From Ursus arctos (Eukaryota > Chordata > Mammalia > Carnivora > Ursidae), in NCBI RefSeq assembly GCF_023065955.2, contig NW_026622808.1, positions 70,947,975 through 71,011,974 of the forward strand: 64,000 bases of DNA, read 5' to 3'. The stretch's first letter is position 1. Each line of letters opens with the position of its first letter. Both the position numbers and the translations under genes were made by a program. This document shows, piece after piece, positions 46,960 to 58,269 of the stretch. The notes beneath the pieces are model-generated. The model was not told where the DNA came from, ran no database searches, and was given only the letters and a program-made list of their open reading frames with translations.

Positions 46960-47640
46960 AGGAAGGATGCTGCCCACCTAGTGAGCACCTGCTGTGTGCC
47001 TAGTATGTCACTGGGGTGCTCCACCCCCTCCAACACTCCCCCTGGTCTACTGGATCACCGTGTGGCCTCCAAAGGCCCATGCACCTCGCCTCCTACAGCT
47101 GTCCCCCACTCACGTGATCAGCCTTTCTGGCCTCCTTGTTCTTCCTCAGATTTGCCAAAGAAGCTCTGCCTCCCCACTCGCTGTCCCCTCCACCCGAAAG
47201 CTCCTGCCCTAGATATCCTCATGGGTCACTTCCTTACTTCTCTGCTCAAATGTCACCTCCCTATATATAAAAAAGCGTACCCAACGGAGCCCCTTTGGAG
47301 GTGATAAGAATATTCTGGAACTAGGTAGAGGTGATGGTTGCCCAATAATGTGAATGTACAAAATGCCCGTGAATTAACACTACCCTCACACTCTGTCCTC
47401 AGAAAACATGCCTCATTTTTCTTCACAATACTGATCATTTGACCTACGATCTATTTGTTTGCCACGTGTCTCTCTGTACCTACAATCTATACACCCACAA
47501 TACAAGCACAAACGTTGAGAACTGTTCTGTCCACGCCATATTCCAGTGCCTGGAACAGAGTATGGTGTACAGACACCACTCAACAGGTATCTGTTGAGTG
47601 AATAGGCAAAGGAATGATTTCTCAGTTAGTCCTTGTACCC
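46960..47640 (+). repeat. L2 LINE 3' end, interrupted
   Basis: CTTGTTCTTCCTCAGATTTG, CCAAAGAAGCTCTGCCTCC, CTCTGCTCAAATGTCACCTC in the left part; CCAGTGCCTGGAACAGAGTA and GGTATCTGTTGAGTGAATAG at the right end. This is the canonical L2 3' order. The left edge (GCACCTGCTGTGTGCCTAGT at 46985) may be a MIR piece. A short L1-like piece at about 47290-47390 interrupts it. Confidence 0.75.
47290..47390 (+). repeat. Short L1 3' UTR piece within L2
   Basis: ATAAGAATATTCTGGAACTA, then GGTAGAGGTGATGGTTGCCC, AATAATGTGAATGTACAAAA and CCCGTGAATTAAC match the L1 3' UTR motif found at 32740-32810 and 43975-44045. The surrounding text is L2. No duplication or tail is clear. Confidence 0.6.
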
Positions 47641-47980
47641 TGTGGGGCTGCTGGGTGTTCCAGACGAGGAAACCAAGGCCCTCCAAGCCCTCCAGCCTAT
47701 GATGTGGGTGTGACAAAGTGGAGGGAGAGGGGTCTCCAGAGGGGATGCGACCCTGGAAAACTGCTGAGACACTAATTCCGCTTCCCCACTGACCCCTGGC
47801 ACAGGAGTCGGGGTGGAAAATCCTCCAAGCCCAGCAGGGGAGAGGAAGAGGTTAAAGCAGATGCAGCCCTCAGTCAGGATGCCAGGTGCTCCAACAGCCG
47901 GTGGCTCCCCCAGCAGTTCTTTTAGTCACAAAGGAGAAGTGTTTTAATAATGTTCATCTTTCTCCTTTTACAAAAACTAT
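47641..47980. other. Unassigned
   Basis: About 340 bp without a recognisable repeat or reading frame. Confidence 0.45.
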
Positions 47981-48110
47981 CAATTCTCAATAGTGGGCGT
48001 ATTTAACAGAATCACCCAAGAGGCTCCTGCAATCTCTATTTCCTCACTCCACCTCCCTCTACCCCAGATTCTCATGCACGGTGGAGGTAAGGCAGAGGGT
48101 GGTTGAGAAT
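47981..48110 (+). repeat. MER5-like hAT fragment
   Basis: CAATTCTCAATAGTGGGCGT, then AACAGAATCACCCAAGAGGC, CCCCAGATTCTCATGCACGG and GTGGAGGTAAGGCAG match the left two-thirds of MER5A in order (TTCTCAA...CAGAATCACC...). The right end is missing. Non-autonomous, ancient. Confidence 0.65.
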
Positions 48111-48227
48111 CCTGGCCACCGAGGGAAGCTCTGCCCTACAGCACAAGCCTGGAGGTCTGCGCTGTGTTGCAGCTGCAATTTTCATCTGGCTCTCCAGCAT
48201 CAATACCAACGAGACCAGCTGCTGTGA

Positions 48228-48395
48228 CTGGGGCTCACATCCCAGCTCGGCTGCAGGGCTTTGGGTAAGGGACTGAACTTCCCAAGCCTCAGAGTCATCG
48301 GCAAACCAGAGCTGAGACTGTCCCTACTTAGGAGGAGAACTGGAAGAGTCAACTCTATGCTAAGCACCTAGTCCAGGACCAGGCATGAAGAGTGG
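48228..48395 (+). repeat. MIR SINE, 5' part
   Basis: CACATCCCAGCTCGGCTGCA, GGGACTGAACTTCCCAAGCC, TCAGAGTCATCGGCAAACCA and GCTAAGCACCTAGTCCAGGA, then CAGGCATG, follow MIR order in its variant orientation. Degraded. Confidence 0.7.
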
Positions 48396-49864
48396 CTGTA
48401 TCTACATATACAGGAGTGGGTGTGCACACATGCACAGACATACCACAGCACCTTGAACACCTGAGCATTTCATGATAATAAGGTACAAGTAATACTTGTT
48501 CCCCATTTCATAAATTTAACAACAAATTTTAATACATTGAGTTTCTGAATAAAAGGAACAACCAGCATTCTTTTTTTAGACTAATGGAATGTTCCATTTT
48601 TTTCAAGCCACACAAATATATCTGCATTTAATGAGACAGTTGTGCCTACCTGTCAGGCCTAAATAATTGGGCTGCCAAAAAAAGAGCTACAGTGACTCAA
48701 ATACAGATATATTGCAGAATCCCTGAGGAGCTCAGTGAAACTACCAGATTTCAAGGAACAGTGTGAATGACACTTCCTGATGCCACGCTGTGCAACCGAG
48801 CCTCAGAGATGACCCTCCAGCCAGTGTTATCAACCCAGAGCCAAAGACAGACGCCCTGGGACTTTCACACACAGCTACTGGCTCAGGCCCTCAGATAGGC
48901 CAGCTAAGCTCATCAGAGCCCAGGTCCCCTGTACAGTGACAGGACTGAGTGAGACAGACTCGGCACCTGCTCCATTCCCAGCTCTGATGATCTATAATTG
49001 TGTACCTCCTTCCCTCCGCACGCCAGCCAGAACAGACCCTGCAGAGAGCTGTAAGAAGCATTTATACTCAGCTCTAGCTTCTTTTAACCCTCTCCCTCCT
49101 CAGGTTCTCTCCACGTTCCACTTCTGTGCCACACACCTTCTCCGGCTCTCCCTGGAACCAGAGCAGCTGGCTTGCTCTTCTCCAGGCTCTCATTCGCCAC
49201 CTACTTGAGGAGCCCTGATTCTCTCTGCAGTCTCCCTTTCCCCCAGATTTTAGAATGCAACTACTCATTACCTCACCGGGAAGAAGCCAGACCCAGGAAG
49301 ACCGACAGCAGCCTCATTTCCTCCTTGTAGCCATCTCCCGGTCTGCCATCAGCTCCTTAACCTGGGGACCGTTCCAAGGGACAGCCTCCAAGGCCAAAAG
49401 GCTGAAGTTGCCTACCTTCATCTCCCGGGCTCCTAAATGCATCCTTACAGAAAAGGTGGAGGATGGACTCTGTGGTGGCTAAAAACAAAATTCATCTGGA
49501 GGTACGTGATCCCCAAGGAGAGAGACATCAGGGTTCCTAGCAGCAGTTACACAGGCAAAAATCAATCTCTCCTGAAAACCAATTAGGGTGAGCGCAAAGG
49601 ATTTTCACTTTGGCAGCTGAGCTGCTCGAAGCAGCCTGCTTTGGAGAGGAAACGTCAGAAAGCTTGCTCCTAGACAGGCTGGCCTCCTCTCCCCAGCTCC
49701 CCACTCTGCCACATCCAGCACCTTAAAAAGACCTCGGCTAAGAGGGGTGTCCCTGGGCGTCCTGGCACTGACATGCACAGGGAGATGTGACCACTCCCCA
49801 CAGGCTGAGCACCTGGCCTCAGAGCTGAAGGAAAGACTGTGCTGACCACAAGCCAGCTCACTGA
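48396..49864. other. Unassigned, possible conserved noncoding blocks
   Basis: AT-rich block 48480-48720 with a near-palindrome TGGAATGTTCCATT (48586-48599) and TAATTGGGCTGCC. 49560-49640 (GAAAACCAATTAGGGTGAGC) also looks conserved. No coding exon; frames of 90 codons or fewer with no domain. Confidence 0.4.
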
Positions 49865-50010
49865 GGACCTAGTACACGTGAAGCACTGAGCAAGGCACTT
49901 TGAGTCTGTTTATACTCTACCCTTGCAATAACCCTGTCCCCAATTTACAGATGGAGAAACTGATGCCCAGAGATACTAAACTAAAGCCACACAACTTGTA
50001 TAAGTAACAT
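49865..50010 (+). repeat. MIR SINE, degraded
   Basis: GAAGCACTGAGCAAGGCACT, TTGCAATAACCCTGTCCCCA, ATTTACAGATGGAGAAACTG and GCCACACAACTTGTATAAGT follow MIR from the core to the 3' region. Confidence 0.8.
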
Positions 50011-52345
50011 AGATGAGGTTTTTTGGGTTTTTTTTTATTTTTCTGCTACTCACTACCTCCCTCTTAGCGGACTTCAGAGTCTAATTTAAAAAACTGTAGC
50101 TGTATCTACTGTGACTATTTGATAGATTATCACAGAACAGGTTGCTTGCCTTATCTACCTGTAAGCCCAGACCAGGCCCACCAGGCTTTCTGTGTTGCCG
50201 TGAACTCTTTAAAGAAGCACATAGATAATTCTAATAAGACCCCCACCCCTCACCCCATCAACTCCTCCTGGAATGTGTACACCACGTTCAAAGCAATATT
50301 TTCCCAATAAAGGCTCAAGGCGGGCCCTATTTGTCCTTCCCACCCACTCGGGGAAAGCAGCTCTTACGAGCTTCTCCAGGCTGCCCCACCGCAAACCTCT
50401 CAGTTGGCACCAACCTCCAGTGGGGCTTGGCAGGCACTCACCGCAGCACCCAGTGCCCACTGCCACCCAGAGACTCATGCTGGAGTGCTACAGCCCACAG
50501 AGCAGAAAGAACAAAGCCTGTAGCCGCTCTCTTCACCCACCACTTCGGAAAGGCAGACCATGAAGGCTCTGGGCAGCGTGCCTGTATGCCAGAGAGAAGC
50601 TGGGGGAGGCAGGGGGTGGGGGGGTGGATGGAGTAAAAAGATGAAGGTGGCAAAGAGGGGCAGGAGCATGAAGATGTGGGAGAGGAATGCCAAGGGCCTG
50701 GTAAGGCTGAGACAACTCTCCTAGAGGCTGTTTCCACCCAGGCCCGTCCAGTGTTCATGCGGGACTCCACCCCAGTGTCGGCGTGGGCCAGTGCTCTGCG
50801 AGCTGGAGCTATGGAGGCATGCGGGCAGGCTGCAGCACGCTCACTAGGACATCATCAGGATGATTTGCACCAGGCCAGGATTACCTGCTTACCCCTCCTC
50901 TGCCACCTTCAGGAGGGCAAAAGGACAGTATAGCTCCTGCTGCCAGGACCTTGGCTTCTCAGCAAAAACGAGGAAGAAAGTCTGTTTAGATGCTGACTGG
51001 GGGTTCCTTAAACCCAACAAAGTATTTGCCACGGGAGTTCAAGCCACCACTATGTTAGCTCATCTCTCTGTATCCCTTCTTCTCCGGGCCTTGAAAAATC
51101 TCCTTGGCTGCCAAAACCATAGTCCATCCACCCACAGCAAAGTCAGAATCTGCTTGTTTTGCAAAAGGGAGCCAAGGAAAAGGCACATGAGGGTGCCACC
51201 AGCTCCCTCGGAAGCGCTTGTGGAAGGAGTCCTACTGTCTCTCCTCCCATCTGCCAGCCAGGGAAGAAGACCACAGACTCGGCTCTTATTTTGGCCTTGA
51301 CCTCAGGTATTTGGCAAGGGAAGGCAAGGGGACTTACCAGCTCTGGGAACAAAGGAACCTGTGGTTGAGGAGTGAATGCCCAGGCCCAGCCCAGCCCAGC
51401 CCAAAACCCCAACATTTCTCATTCCTCATCTGATCCCAACTGTGCCTCCTCTACATTTTTTTGGACCTAAGCCAAGCTATCAGCAACTTTCTGGATGAGG
51501 AGCAGAATACTGCAAGAAGAGAGGGGAGCCCTCCCCAAGGCAGCCCCACTGAAGGGGCTAGATGGCAGGACGTGTCCCCACTAGCCAGCCCCATCCAGTG
51601 ATCTGCACCAATCGCCAGGGCAGCCACAACAAAGGGAGGCCTCAGGGGACCACAAAGGCAAAAACCTGGGTCTCCCAACAAAAGGGGAAGGGGGCAGTGG
51701 GAGATCAGGCCCAGAATAATGGGCCTTTCCAGCCTGCTCAGCTAGAGTCAGGCCCTCAAACTGAGCACGTCAGGGGAAGGGGCCTGCCCTCCCCTCCTGC
51801 TTGCAGAGGCCTGCTCCAAGCCCTGGGTCCTCCAGGCCGACGAGTGGCCCAGGACTGCCACCTAGTGGCCCCAACAAGCAGAACAGGAAGGGATTCCAGA
51901 ACAACCCAGCCTCAGCTTCATTCACAAAGCGCAGCAGGATTCTGACTGTGGTAACAAGCAAAATCATTCCCATGGGACCCATGACAGGATGAAGAGTAGG
52001 AAAGAGTTGGCTGGGTTCTTCTCAGAACCTGCCCTCCTTGCCACCCTCCCTAAACCCCAGAGCCTGCCCCCAGTAAGCGCAGAAAATGCAATGCCATAGG
52101 CGAGGATCCAGCAGGAGGCCGACCCCTGACCCCAAACACACAGGGCTCTGAGCTCTGGCCTTTACCAAAACCCTGTTCCAAAACCTGATGAACTCTTTAG
52201 AACAGAAAATCCTTTATGTGGCCATCAAATGAGTGAGTGCTATTAGGCATCAGGAAGTGTCCCTGAGTGGGGATGGCAAGGGGCCTTGGAGGGGAGGGCC
52301 TGCTACATGGCAGAGGGCTGTGACTGATCCCGTGGGCGACAGAGC
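50011..52345. other. Unassigned, GC-rich, no exon proven
   Basis: No repeat recognised apart from low-complexity tracts. Several overlapping open frames (up to 146 codons at 50860-51300 and 127 at 51562-51945) fall on both strands without recognisable domains, splice structure or codon signature. A G-rich tract is at 50602-50624. This is a plausible place for regulatory DNA or unannotated noncoding transcripts, unproven. Confidence 0.4.
50602..50624 (+). other. G-rich tract, possible quadruplex
   Basis: Two runs of five G and one of seven G within 23 bp (GGGGG, GGGGG, GGGGGGG, separated by AGGCA and T). The seven-run could supply two tetrads stacks. Folding is an inference from the pattern. 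Confidence 0.5.
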
Positions 52346-52349
52346 TGAA

Positions 52350-52566
52350 CTGACAGGTACTGAGTCCTGCTGGGTGCCAAGCCCCTCTCTAAGCACTTTT
52401 CCTGCATTACTTCAAGAAGCCTTCACAACAACATGGCAACTGGGCATAGCCGTCATCCCCTAGAAGGGACCACGGAGAGATTAAATGACATTACCCAGGA
52501 GCCCAGCTGGGAAGCAGGAGTTGATCCCACATAACCTGGCTCTTCAATCTATGCTACGCCACTACC
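52350..52566 (+). repeat. MIR SINE, near full length
   Basis: GACAGGTACTGAGTCCTGCT, GTGCCAAGCCCCTCTCTAAG, TCACAACAACATGGCAACTG, GAGAGATTAAATGACATTAC, CCAGCTGGGAAGCAGGAGTT and CTTCAATCTATGCTACGCCA follow the MIR consensus almost end to end, including the 3' part that matches L2. One of the best preserved MIRs here. Confidence 0.85.
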
Positions 52567-53999
52567 GCCAATCCAGCTGCTGGACATGACCACAAATGAA
52601 ACGTTCTCCACCCGAAAATCCCAAAAACCCAGGTCTATTCTGGCCAGAGCCCAGCAAAGGAGCAGAATCCTGCAACTCTAGGGCAGCGGAGACAAAGATT
52701 AAGTTAGCACAACACAGGCAAATTCTCCTTAAGGAGAAAAAGCAACTGTGTTCAAAGAAGCGCTATCAGAGGCCAAGAGGAAAACACCAGCCCCCAAGAG
52801 GCCCTGCAAAGCTGGACAAAAGATAAAACACACATTCCCTTCCTCCAGTCCTGGCGGTGACTCCAGGGAAACCCAGAGGGCAAGAAAGATGAGAATGGCC
52901 TCTGCTGCAATCTCACTCTCCCATCCTCCCAGAGCCTTTGGAGGTCAAGAGGATCATGCTGGGGTCAGCACAGAGCACCAACCACCCTTGGTCACTTGCG
53001 TCTTCCCACGGAGGAGTGCAAAGCCTGGGCCTATTACCATGCCACCACGGAGTCCCTGGAGGAATTTCACAGATTCCTCATTAGCATGGGAGAGCTGCCT
53101 GCCCACCTGTTAGAAGAACTTTCCGCTTATGGTGACAGATGGGGCAGTGCTAATGGGCTGGCTTTAACTGGGATGCAGGGAAGTTCAGGCTCATTGCAAA
53201 GGGAATTAGCATTAAAGGTGGGTGGGTCTGCTCATTCAGGGGAGGGCTTGGGAAGAAGGTGGGGGAACTCACCCAGGGGCCTCACGTTCCAGAGGCGGCC
53301 ATGCTCAAGCAGGGCCAGACCCTCCAGCGAGCCTCAGGCACCAGCAGCCAGGCCGGTTTAGACTCGACCTCAGTTTTCCTCATCTCAATCCAACTTCCGG
53401 GAGGGAGTCCCCAGCCCTGAAGGACTCTGACTCCATCTGATCTGCTGGAAAACACCATCCCTCTGTGAGGTCTGGCCAGGGCCCAACTGTGGACAGATGG
53501 CCAGGGAAGAGCTGCGTGCCCTGCCACATTCAGCATCCTGACGGATCATCTTCAAAACAACAGAGACACATGTCTGAGGTCTTAGCAGAAGCCCCCCAGG
53601 CCAGCTGCCTGGAAGGCCCGCTGACCACTAGGAAGGAAAAGGCGAAGACAGCTCAACTGTGATATAATATCTCCCCTTACTTCTCAGAAATACCTCCCTT
53701 GAACATCTGGGCAGAGCTGACAGCACCGTCCCTTCTCTACGGCCCTTTACTGCTATTTGTGGACGACTGAGCAGTTATCACAAGTGTAAAATATTTTATA
53801 AATGACTGTATGAAGCACAGCTTCGGGAAGAAGACACTTTGTGCTCTGGACATTCTCCGTTGAGGTACCTGAAGGCATCAAGAGAGATATGTCCAACCAG
53901 CACCCAGATATGCAAAGCCCTCAACAGAGATCAGGCCAAAGGTAGACATGGAGGGAGTCTTTCAGGGGGAATGAAGAGGAAACGGTAACAGTGCCAGAC
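52567..53999. other. Unassigned, possible conserved block
   Basis: No named repeat. The stretch 53035-53220 (ATTCCTCATTAGCATGGGAG, then CAAAGGGAATTAGCATTAAA) looks like a candidate conserved noncoding element. Two 121-codon + frames at 52748-53113 and 52996-53361 overlap each other and have no recognisable domain, so they are not called. Confidence 0.4.
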
Positions 54000-54385
54000 C
54001 TCCACTGTTCCCCAACATCCATTCTTCCCTTCCTCTAGGCTAGTAGCATTTCAGTGGGGCTCCCAGCTAGACTACATTTCCTAGGCAACCAGTAGCTAGG
54101 TGCGGCCATGTGACTGCTTTCTGGCAATAAGATATGTCCAGAAACAGCATCCAGGTCTTGCCCTTAAATGAATGAGCAGGCATATGCCCGTTTGGCCCCT
54201 TCACTCTCCCACAGGCTGGGAAGCATGAGAACTGGAGTGAGCACCTTAAACCCATAGGTGCTGAGGCTGGCTGAGCCCCCACAGGCGTGGGTTACCCATG
54301 CACCTCTGGACTGTTACAAGAAAGAGGAATACATGTATAGGGGGGCTTCTTTGTTACAGCAGCTCAGTCTCTGCCCTGACATTAG
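54000..54385 (+). repeat. Ancient LTR-like repeat, unnamed
   Basis: GACTACATTTCCTAGGCAAC, GTGCGGCCATGTGACTGCTT, TGGCAATAAGATATGTCCAG, CAGGTCTTGCCCTTAAATGA, CTCTGGACTGTTACAAGAAA and TTGTTACAGCAGCTCAG follow a repeat widely seen in mammals that ends like an LTR. The same type occurs at 58270-58680. Family not named with confidence. Confidence 0.6.
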
Positions 54386-54539
54386 GACCATCTGCTGACC
54401 GCACGTCCATCTGGGAACGGGTAGAGGCAGGGAGGCCAGAGAAGATGCATTCCCCTAGGCACTCCCCTGTCGGCAAAGGGCACCTCAAACCAGAAGTCTG
54501 AGAAAGCATGCCTGACACTTCCTTCTTCTTCACCCACAC

Positions 54540-55085
54540 ACCTCAACTGTCAATTCTTTTTCTGAGCAATTCTCCACCCGCTCGCCATCGCTGTCCTTTG
54601 TCTGGGTCACTATGACCTCTCACCGGACTCCTGCCTCTGTTCTCGCCAGCTTTAAGCCACCCCACACAGAACACTTGTGAGAACCTGCCACAGGCTCCCT
54701 CCGGCCTCTGACCCCAACTTCCCACCACGCCTACAAGACCCTTCACCATCCCCATTCCACCCCCCACCCCGCCCCACCCTGCCTCCAGCTCCTCTGCCTC
54801 ACTGAGCTCCCTCCCACCCCAGGCCCCTGACCGTGCGCCTCCCCTGACCACGGTGGTGTCCTCCTCCCCGTTCTTTTTTTAACTCCCATCATTCCCCTAG
54901 GTCTTGGCTCAAAGGTCTGCTCCTCAGAGAAGCCTTTGCAGACTTGCGTGTAAATTAGGTCCCTACTGCTCCTCTCTCTAAATACCTTGTTCTTTAACAG
55001 CATCACGCTTCTCTCTGTTCGTAGTTCAATGAATGGCTCCTCGTTGAATGTCTTTCTCTCCAACTGGACTGCAGGCTCCGGCAGG
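54540..55085 (+). repeat. L2 LINE 3' fragment
   Basis: It runs through TGCCTCCAGCTCCTCTGCCT, CTAGGTCTTGGCTCAAAGGT, CAGAGAAGCCTTTGCAGACT, CTTTAACAGCATCACGCTTC and CCAACTGGACTGCAGGCTCC, following L2 order. The C-rich stretch at 54757-54790 has diverged from the consensus. No reading frame survives. Confidence 0.7.
54760..54779 (-). other. Strong G-quadruplex motif (minus strand)
   Basis: On the + strand four C runs (6, 4, 4 and 3) are separated by single bases A, G and A. Read on the minus strand this is a four-tract G motif with 1-nt loops, the most stable class in vitro by established rules. It lies in a worn L2. No promoter evidence nearby. Confidence 0.7.
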
Positions 55086-56110
55086 CCCTCGACCGCGTCA
55101 CGTCAGACCCAACCCAGAACGGCCAACAGCGCCCTTCAGTGAACGTGTGTTGCGCAGACAGAAAGAGAGGCACGGAGGTTCACAAAGGTGAGAGTTCAAA
55201 GGCAGGGGGGCTCTTTAGCATCCTATACCCCATGGAACAAACATGAAGAACACCATCGGATTTCTTGGAAAAAAGACAAAGCAGTTTCTGAGAACAACCC
55301 ATTAAGGAAAGTGAAAAACAAATTGTAATGAATTGGAGAAGCGAGATTACGATTTTACTGCTGATTTCAAAACAAGATGATAAAGGAAAGGGAGAGCAAG
55401 GCTGCACCCAGAGGGGCTGCTAGGGAGGGGTGCTGGTTTCAGACAGGGAGGAGCTGAGCATGGGGAGCGGGAATGGGAAGCAACCAAAGCAAGCTCCACA
55501 AGGACAGGAGGGCGAGACCCAGGCCGCAGCAGGTAAGGCCCCTTGCAAGAGGATAGGGAAGAGAGGGTGGTGAGGCAGGGACACAGAAAGCCGAGCTGGG
55601 CCGAACGAGTGAGTGTGGACACGGCCTATGACGGGTGCAGTGCAGAACACTACAGGAGCCACCTGGAAAGGGTGAAAGGGGGATGAGCCAGCAGCAGTGA
55701 GGACGCTCAGCCTGGCGCGGGACTTCCCAGGGTGGCCCTCAGGAGCCCAGGCCCAGGCAAGCATGTGGAGGGGGGGTGCCCATGGGTGGAGTCTGGCAAA
55801 GAAGGTGTAGAGGAAGGACACGAGGACCAAGGGAAGGAGTTGCTGGCTGTAAGCAGTGTCAGTACTGATCCTGCAGAGCAGGGAGATGACTGGGGTCGGA
55901 AGATAGGCGTGAAGACAAGGGTCAGGGGACCCAAGAATGGGCTCCAGGGAAAAGAGAGAGGGCAGAGTTAAGAAGCAGGTATCTGATGTGGGACGTGCCA
56001 AGAGAACAACAGCCATAGTAGAAAGAAGACGGAGACACATGATCCGGAAACTGCTGGCCAGGAATGCTCTTCAGCCTTAGGCCACAAGAAGATGTTGAGG
56101 TGTGAGTTTT
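55086..56110. other. Unassigned, purine-rich
   Basis: Heavy purine bias on the + strand over 55380-56030 opens a 206-codon minus-strand frame (55420-56040), rich in Leu, Pro and Ser, without recognisable domain. I judge it a composition artefact. No named repeat. Confidence 0.45.
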
Positions 56111-56114
56111 GTTG

Positions 56115-56235
56115 TGGACCTACTACAGTGCAGACACTTTCCTAGATGCTAAAACATTATCTCATCTAAACCCCACATGAAGCCTGTGAGAGCCTCCACT
56201 GTACAGCTGGGGAAACTGAAGGTGTATGAAGCTAT
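56115..56235 (+). repeat. MIR SINE fragment
   Basis: GGACCTACTACAGTGCAGAC, CTAGATGCTAAAACATTATC, TCATCTAAACCCCACATGAA and CACTGTACAGCTGGGGAAAC match the MIR core order. Confidence 0.8.
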
Positions 56236-56764
56236 CCCACCTGGTAAGCAGTCGAGAGTCCCTCTTACAACAACTACGGACCACCTTGATGATGTGCCAG
56301 CCCTGCCTGACCACGCCTGGCCACATCAAGACCCAGGGCTTCTGAGTGAGTCATTCTTCTCCAGGATTTTAGATGCCAATCAGGAAAACTAAGGCATCAC
56401 TACCAGCTCTTGAGAAAAAATAAGGAGAGGAGATAAAGGGGGAAAAATGACTCTTAAAGCTTAGAACATCTCAGAAGAGAAGCCAGTCGTCCCAGTGGCC
56501 CCATGCAGCCATAAAGGGGCTTCCCCAGGGACTAGGTCCAGAGGGAGAAACTCAGGCCAAACAAACCAGGCTGCAGCGAAGACTCCGCGATCCCACCTTA
56601 CGGCCCCCTGCACTATCGCCAAGGCTGCTCGATCAGTGCCAGAAGAGCCCCCGGCTCAAGCAGCAGTGGATTAAATACAAAATCCTGAGGCGGCAAAGCC
56701 CACTCCTCTGGAGCAAAGATTAAGGAAGCACTGCAGAGAATCAAGAAGAGGAAAAGCAAAAAAA

Positions 56765-56795
<31 letters not shown>

Positions 56796-58009
56796 GAAAA
56801 CCTGCCACATATCCAGCTGCCGAGTTAACAGTCTTACTCATTTCTCATCAAAAACCTCTTCCGAAGAGGTTAAGCACACAATAGGCTATGGAAGGCACCA
56901 GCTCAGGCGGCTGCTTGAAATTCCACACGTGTGCTGTGGCGATGTATTTCTATTAATGTCCAGTGTGTGTCAGCGTGAAGATAAGGTGCCAACATCGTGT
57001 CCGAGCAGTCAACTAGAGAATGGGCCCCATGTTCAACATTGTCTGACGCTCGGGAGCCCCAAGAACAGAGGCTCTTGAGCTGATCCTGCCCTGCGTGCAC
57101 GAGCTCACCTCCTCCCGTGGCTCACAGCGTGCGCAGGTGCACAGGCGAGAGAGGGGACCATTGGCGGGGAAGGGCGCTAGGGCGGCAGGGAGCACTGAGG
57201 ACCACAAATGAAGAGACGAACCTGTGGAGGGCCGTGTGTGTTGGGAAGGGCACGAGAGTGGACACAGCCAACAGGATTCACAGGGGAATGGGTGCCTGCA
57301 CGGTGCGAGCCTCCTGGGGGGCTGGGTGGCAAAGAGCAGGAGCAGACCTGTCCTCCAAGAGGCCTTCCTAGTGTAGTCAGCCCAGTGGCACCAGAGCTGC
57401 AGGGCAGGGCACACACAGTACAAAGGCCTCGCACACAGAGCTGCTCTGCTCAGCATCCCCCTTAGCGGCCCTCCCTGACCACCCCAGTCCTAGCAGAGAA
57501 CAGGTCCCCAGAAGCCTCCGGAGAAAGCCTGCGGGAACTCAGCAAGGCAGGAGGGAATGCCGCCAAGAGTGTGGGTGCGCTGGCTCCACTAAGAATGCCT
57601 GCAAGTGGGCCCCTCCCCTCAGCCTCGCAAGAGCCCAGGGTGTACAAAAACACTCCAGCCTGGGCATTGGTGAGAACACCCACCAGGAGAGCACAGGTAC
57701 TGGAAGCTCAGACTAACCCTGGGAGGCTGGAGACAATGCCCAGTGGGATCTGGAAGGTCTGCTTTAGAATGAAGGAGCAGGTCGGGAGGAGTGCCACAGG
57801 TGCTTCTGACAAATGACACCCGCTCCAGTGAGGGAGGGCAGGAAGTCAGCACCCAGCGACAGCCTGCCCTCTGCAGCACCCCATCTCCACCACGGTGGAG
57901 TCAGCCCCCACTTCCATCCTCAGATGCATCAGTCGCTGAACTTCTCTTCTCTTGCATTCGGGGGAGCGTGGCATGATGCAAAGACAAGAATGTAGGGACC
58001 GCCTTCCGC
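56236..58009. other. Unassigned, moderately CpG-bearing
   Basis: No named repeat or gene. 57100-57200 has several CpGs (GGCGAGAGAGG, GGCGGGGAAGGGCGCTAGGG) and could be a decayed CpG-rich region; no transcription start can be shown. Open frames of up to 147 codons on the minus strand (57013-57456) look like composition artefacts. Confidence 0.4.
56757..56800 (+). repeat. Poly-A and (AAG)n simple repeat
   Basis: A run of about 17 A (56758-56774) is followed by about seven GAA units and a short GAAA tail. It could be the remnant of a retroposon tail, but no body is recognisable on its left. Confidence 0.85.
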
Positions 58010-58205
58010 CTGCATGCTGGGTGCTTGGCTTCCATGATGTCACTAAAGCATCCTTACAACTCTGGATGTTTGCCAATTGACAAGCCAGGAAACTGAGGTT
58101 TGCGGAGGTTATGGGAGGTGTCCAAGATCACAGCAGGAGTACTTGGTGAATATGTGTCCAGGTCTAACAAGTCAAGAAGCAGGGCTCCTTCTACACCGCC
58201 ATGCT
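58010..58205 (+). repeat. MIR SINE, near full length
   Basis: TGCTTGGCTTCCATGATGTC, GACAAGCCAGGAAACTGAGG, GGTGTCCAAGATCACAGCAG and CAAGTCAAGAAGCAGGGCTC follow MIR order, with the ending CTCCTTCTACACCGCCATGC. Confidence 0.75.
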
Positions 58206-58269
58206 ACAGAAGATGCCGCTTGCCACCTGACCGGCATTCAGCCCCTTCTTTAAAAACAAACCCAATTTT

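Noticed and set aside
55420..56040. 206-codon open frame on the minus strand, the longest in the window
   Set aside because: It lies opposite a long purine-rich tract, which removes stop codons by composition. The product is Leu/Pro/Ser rich with no known domain, and other frames overlap it. Homology search or conservation of frame would be needed to revive it.
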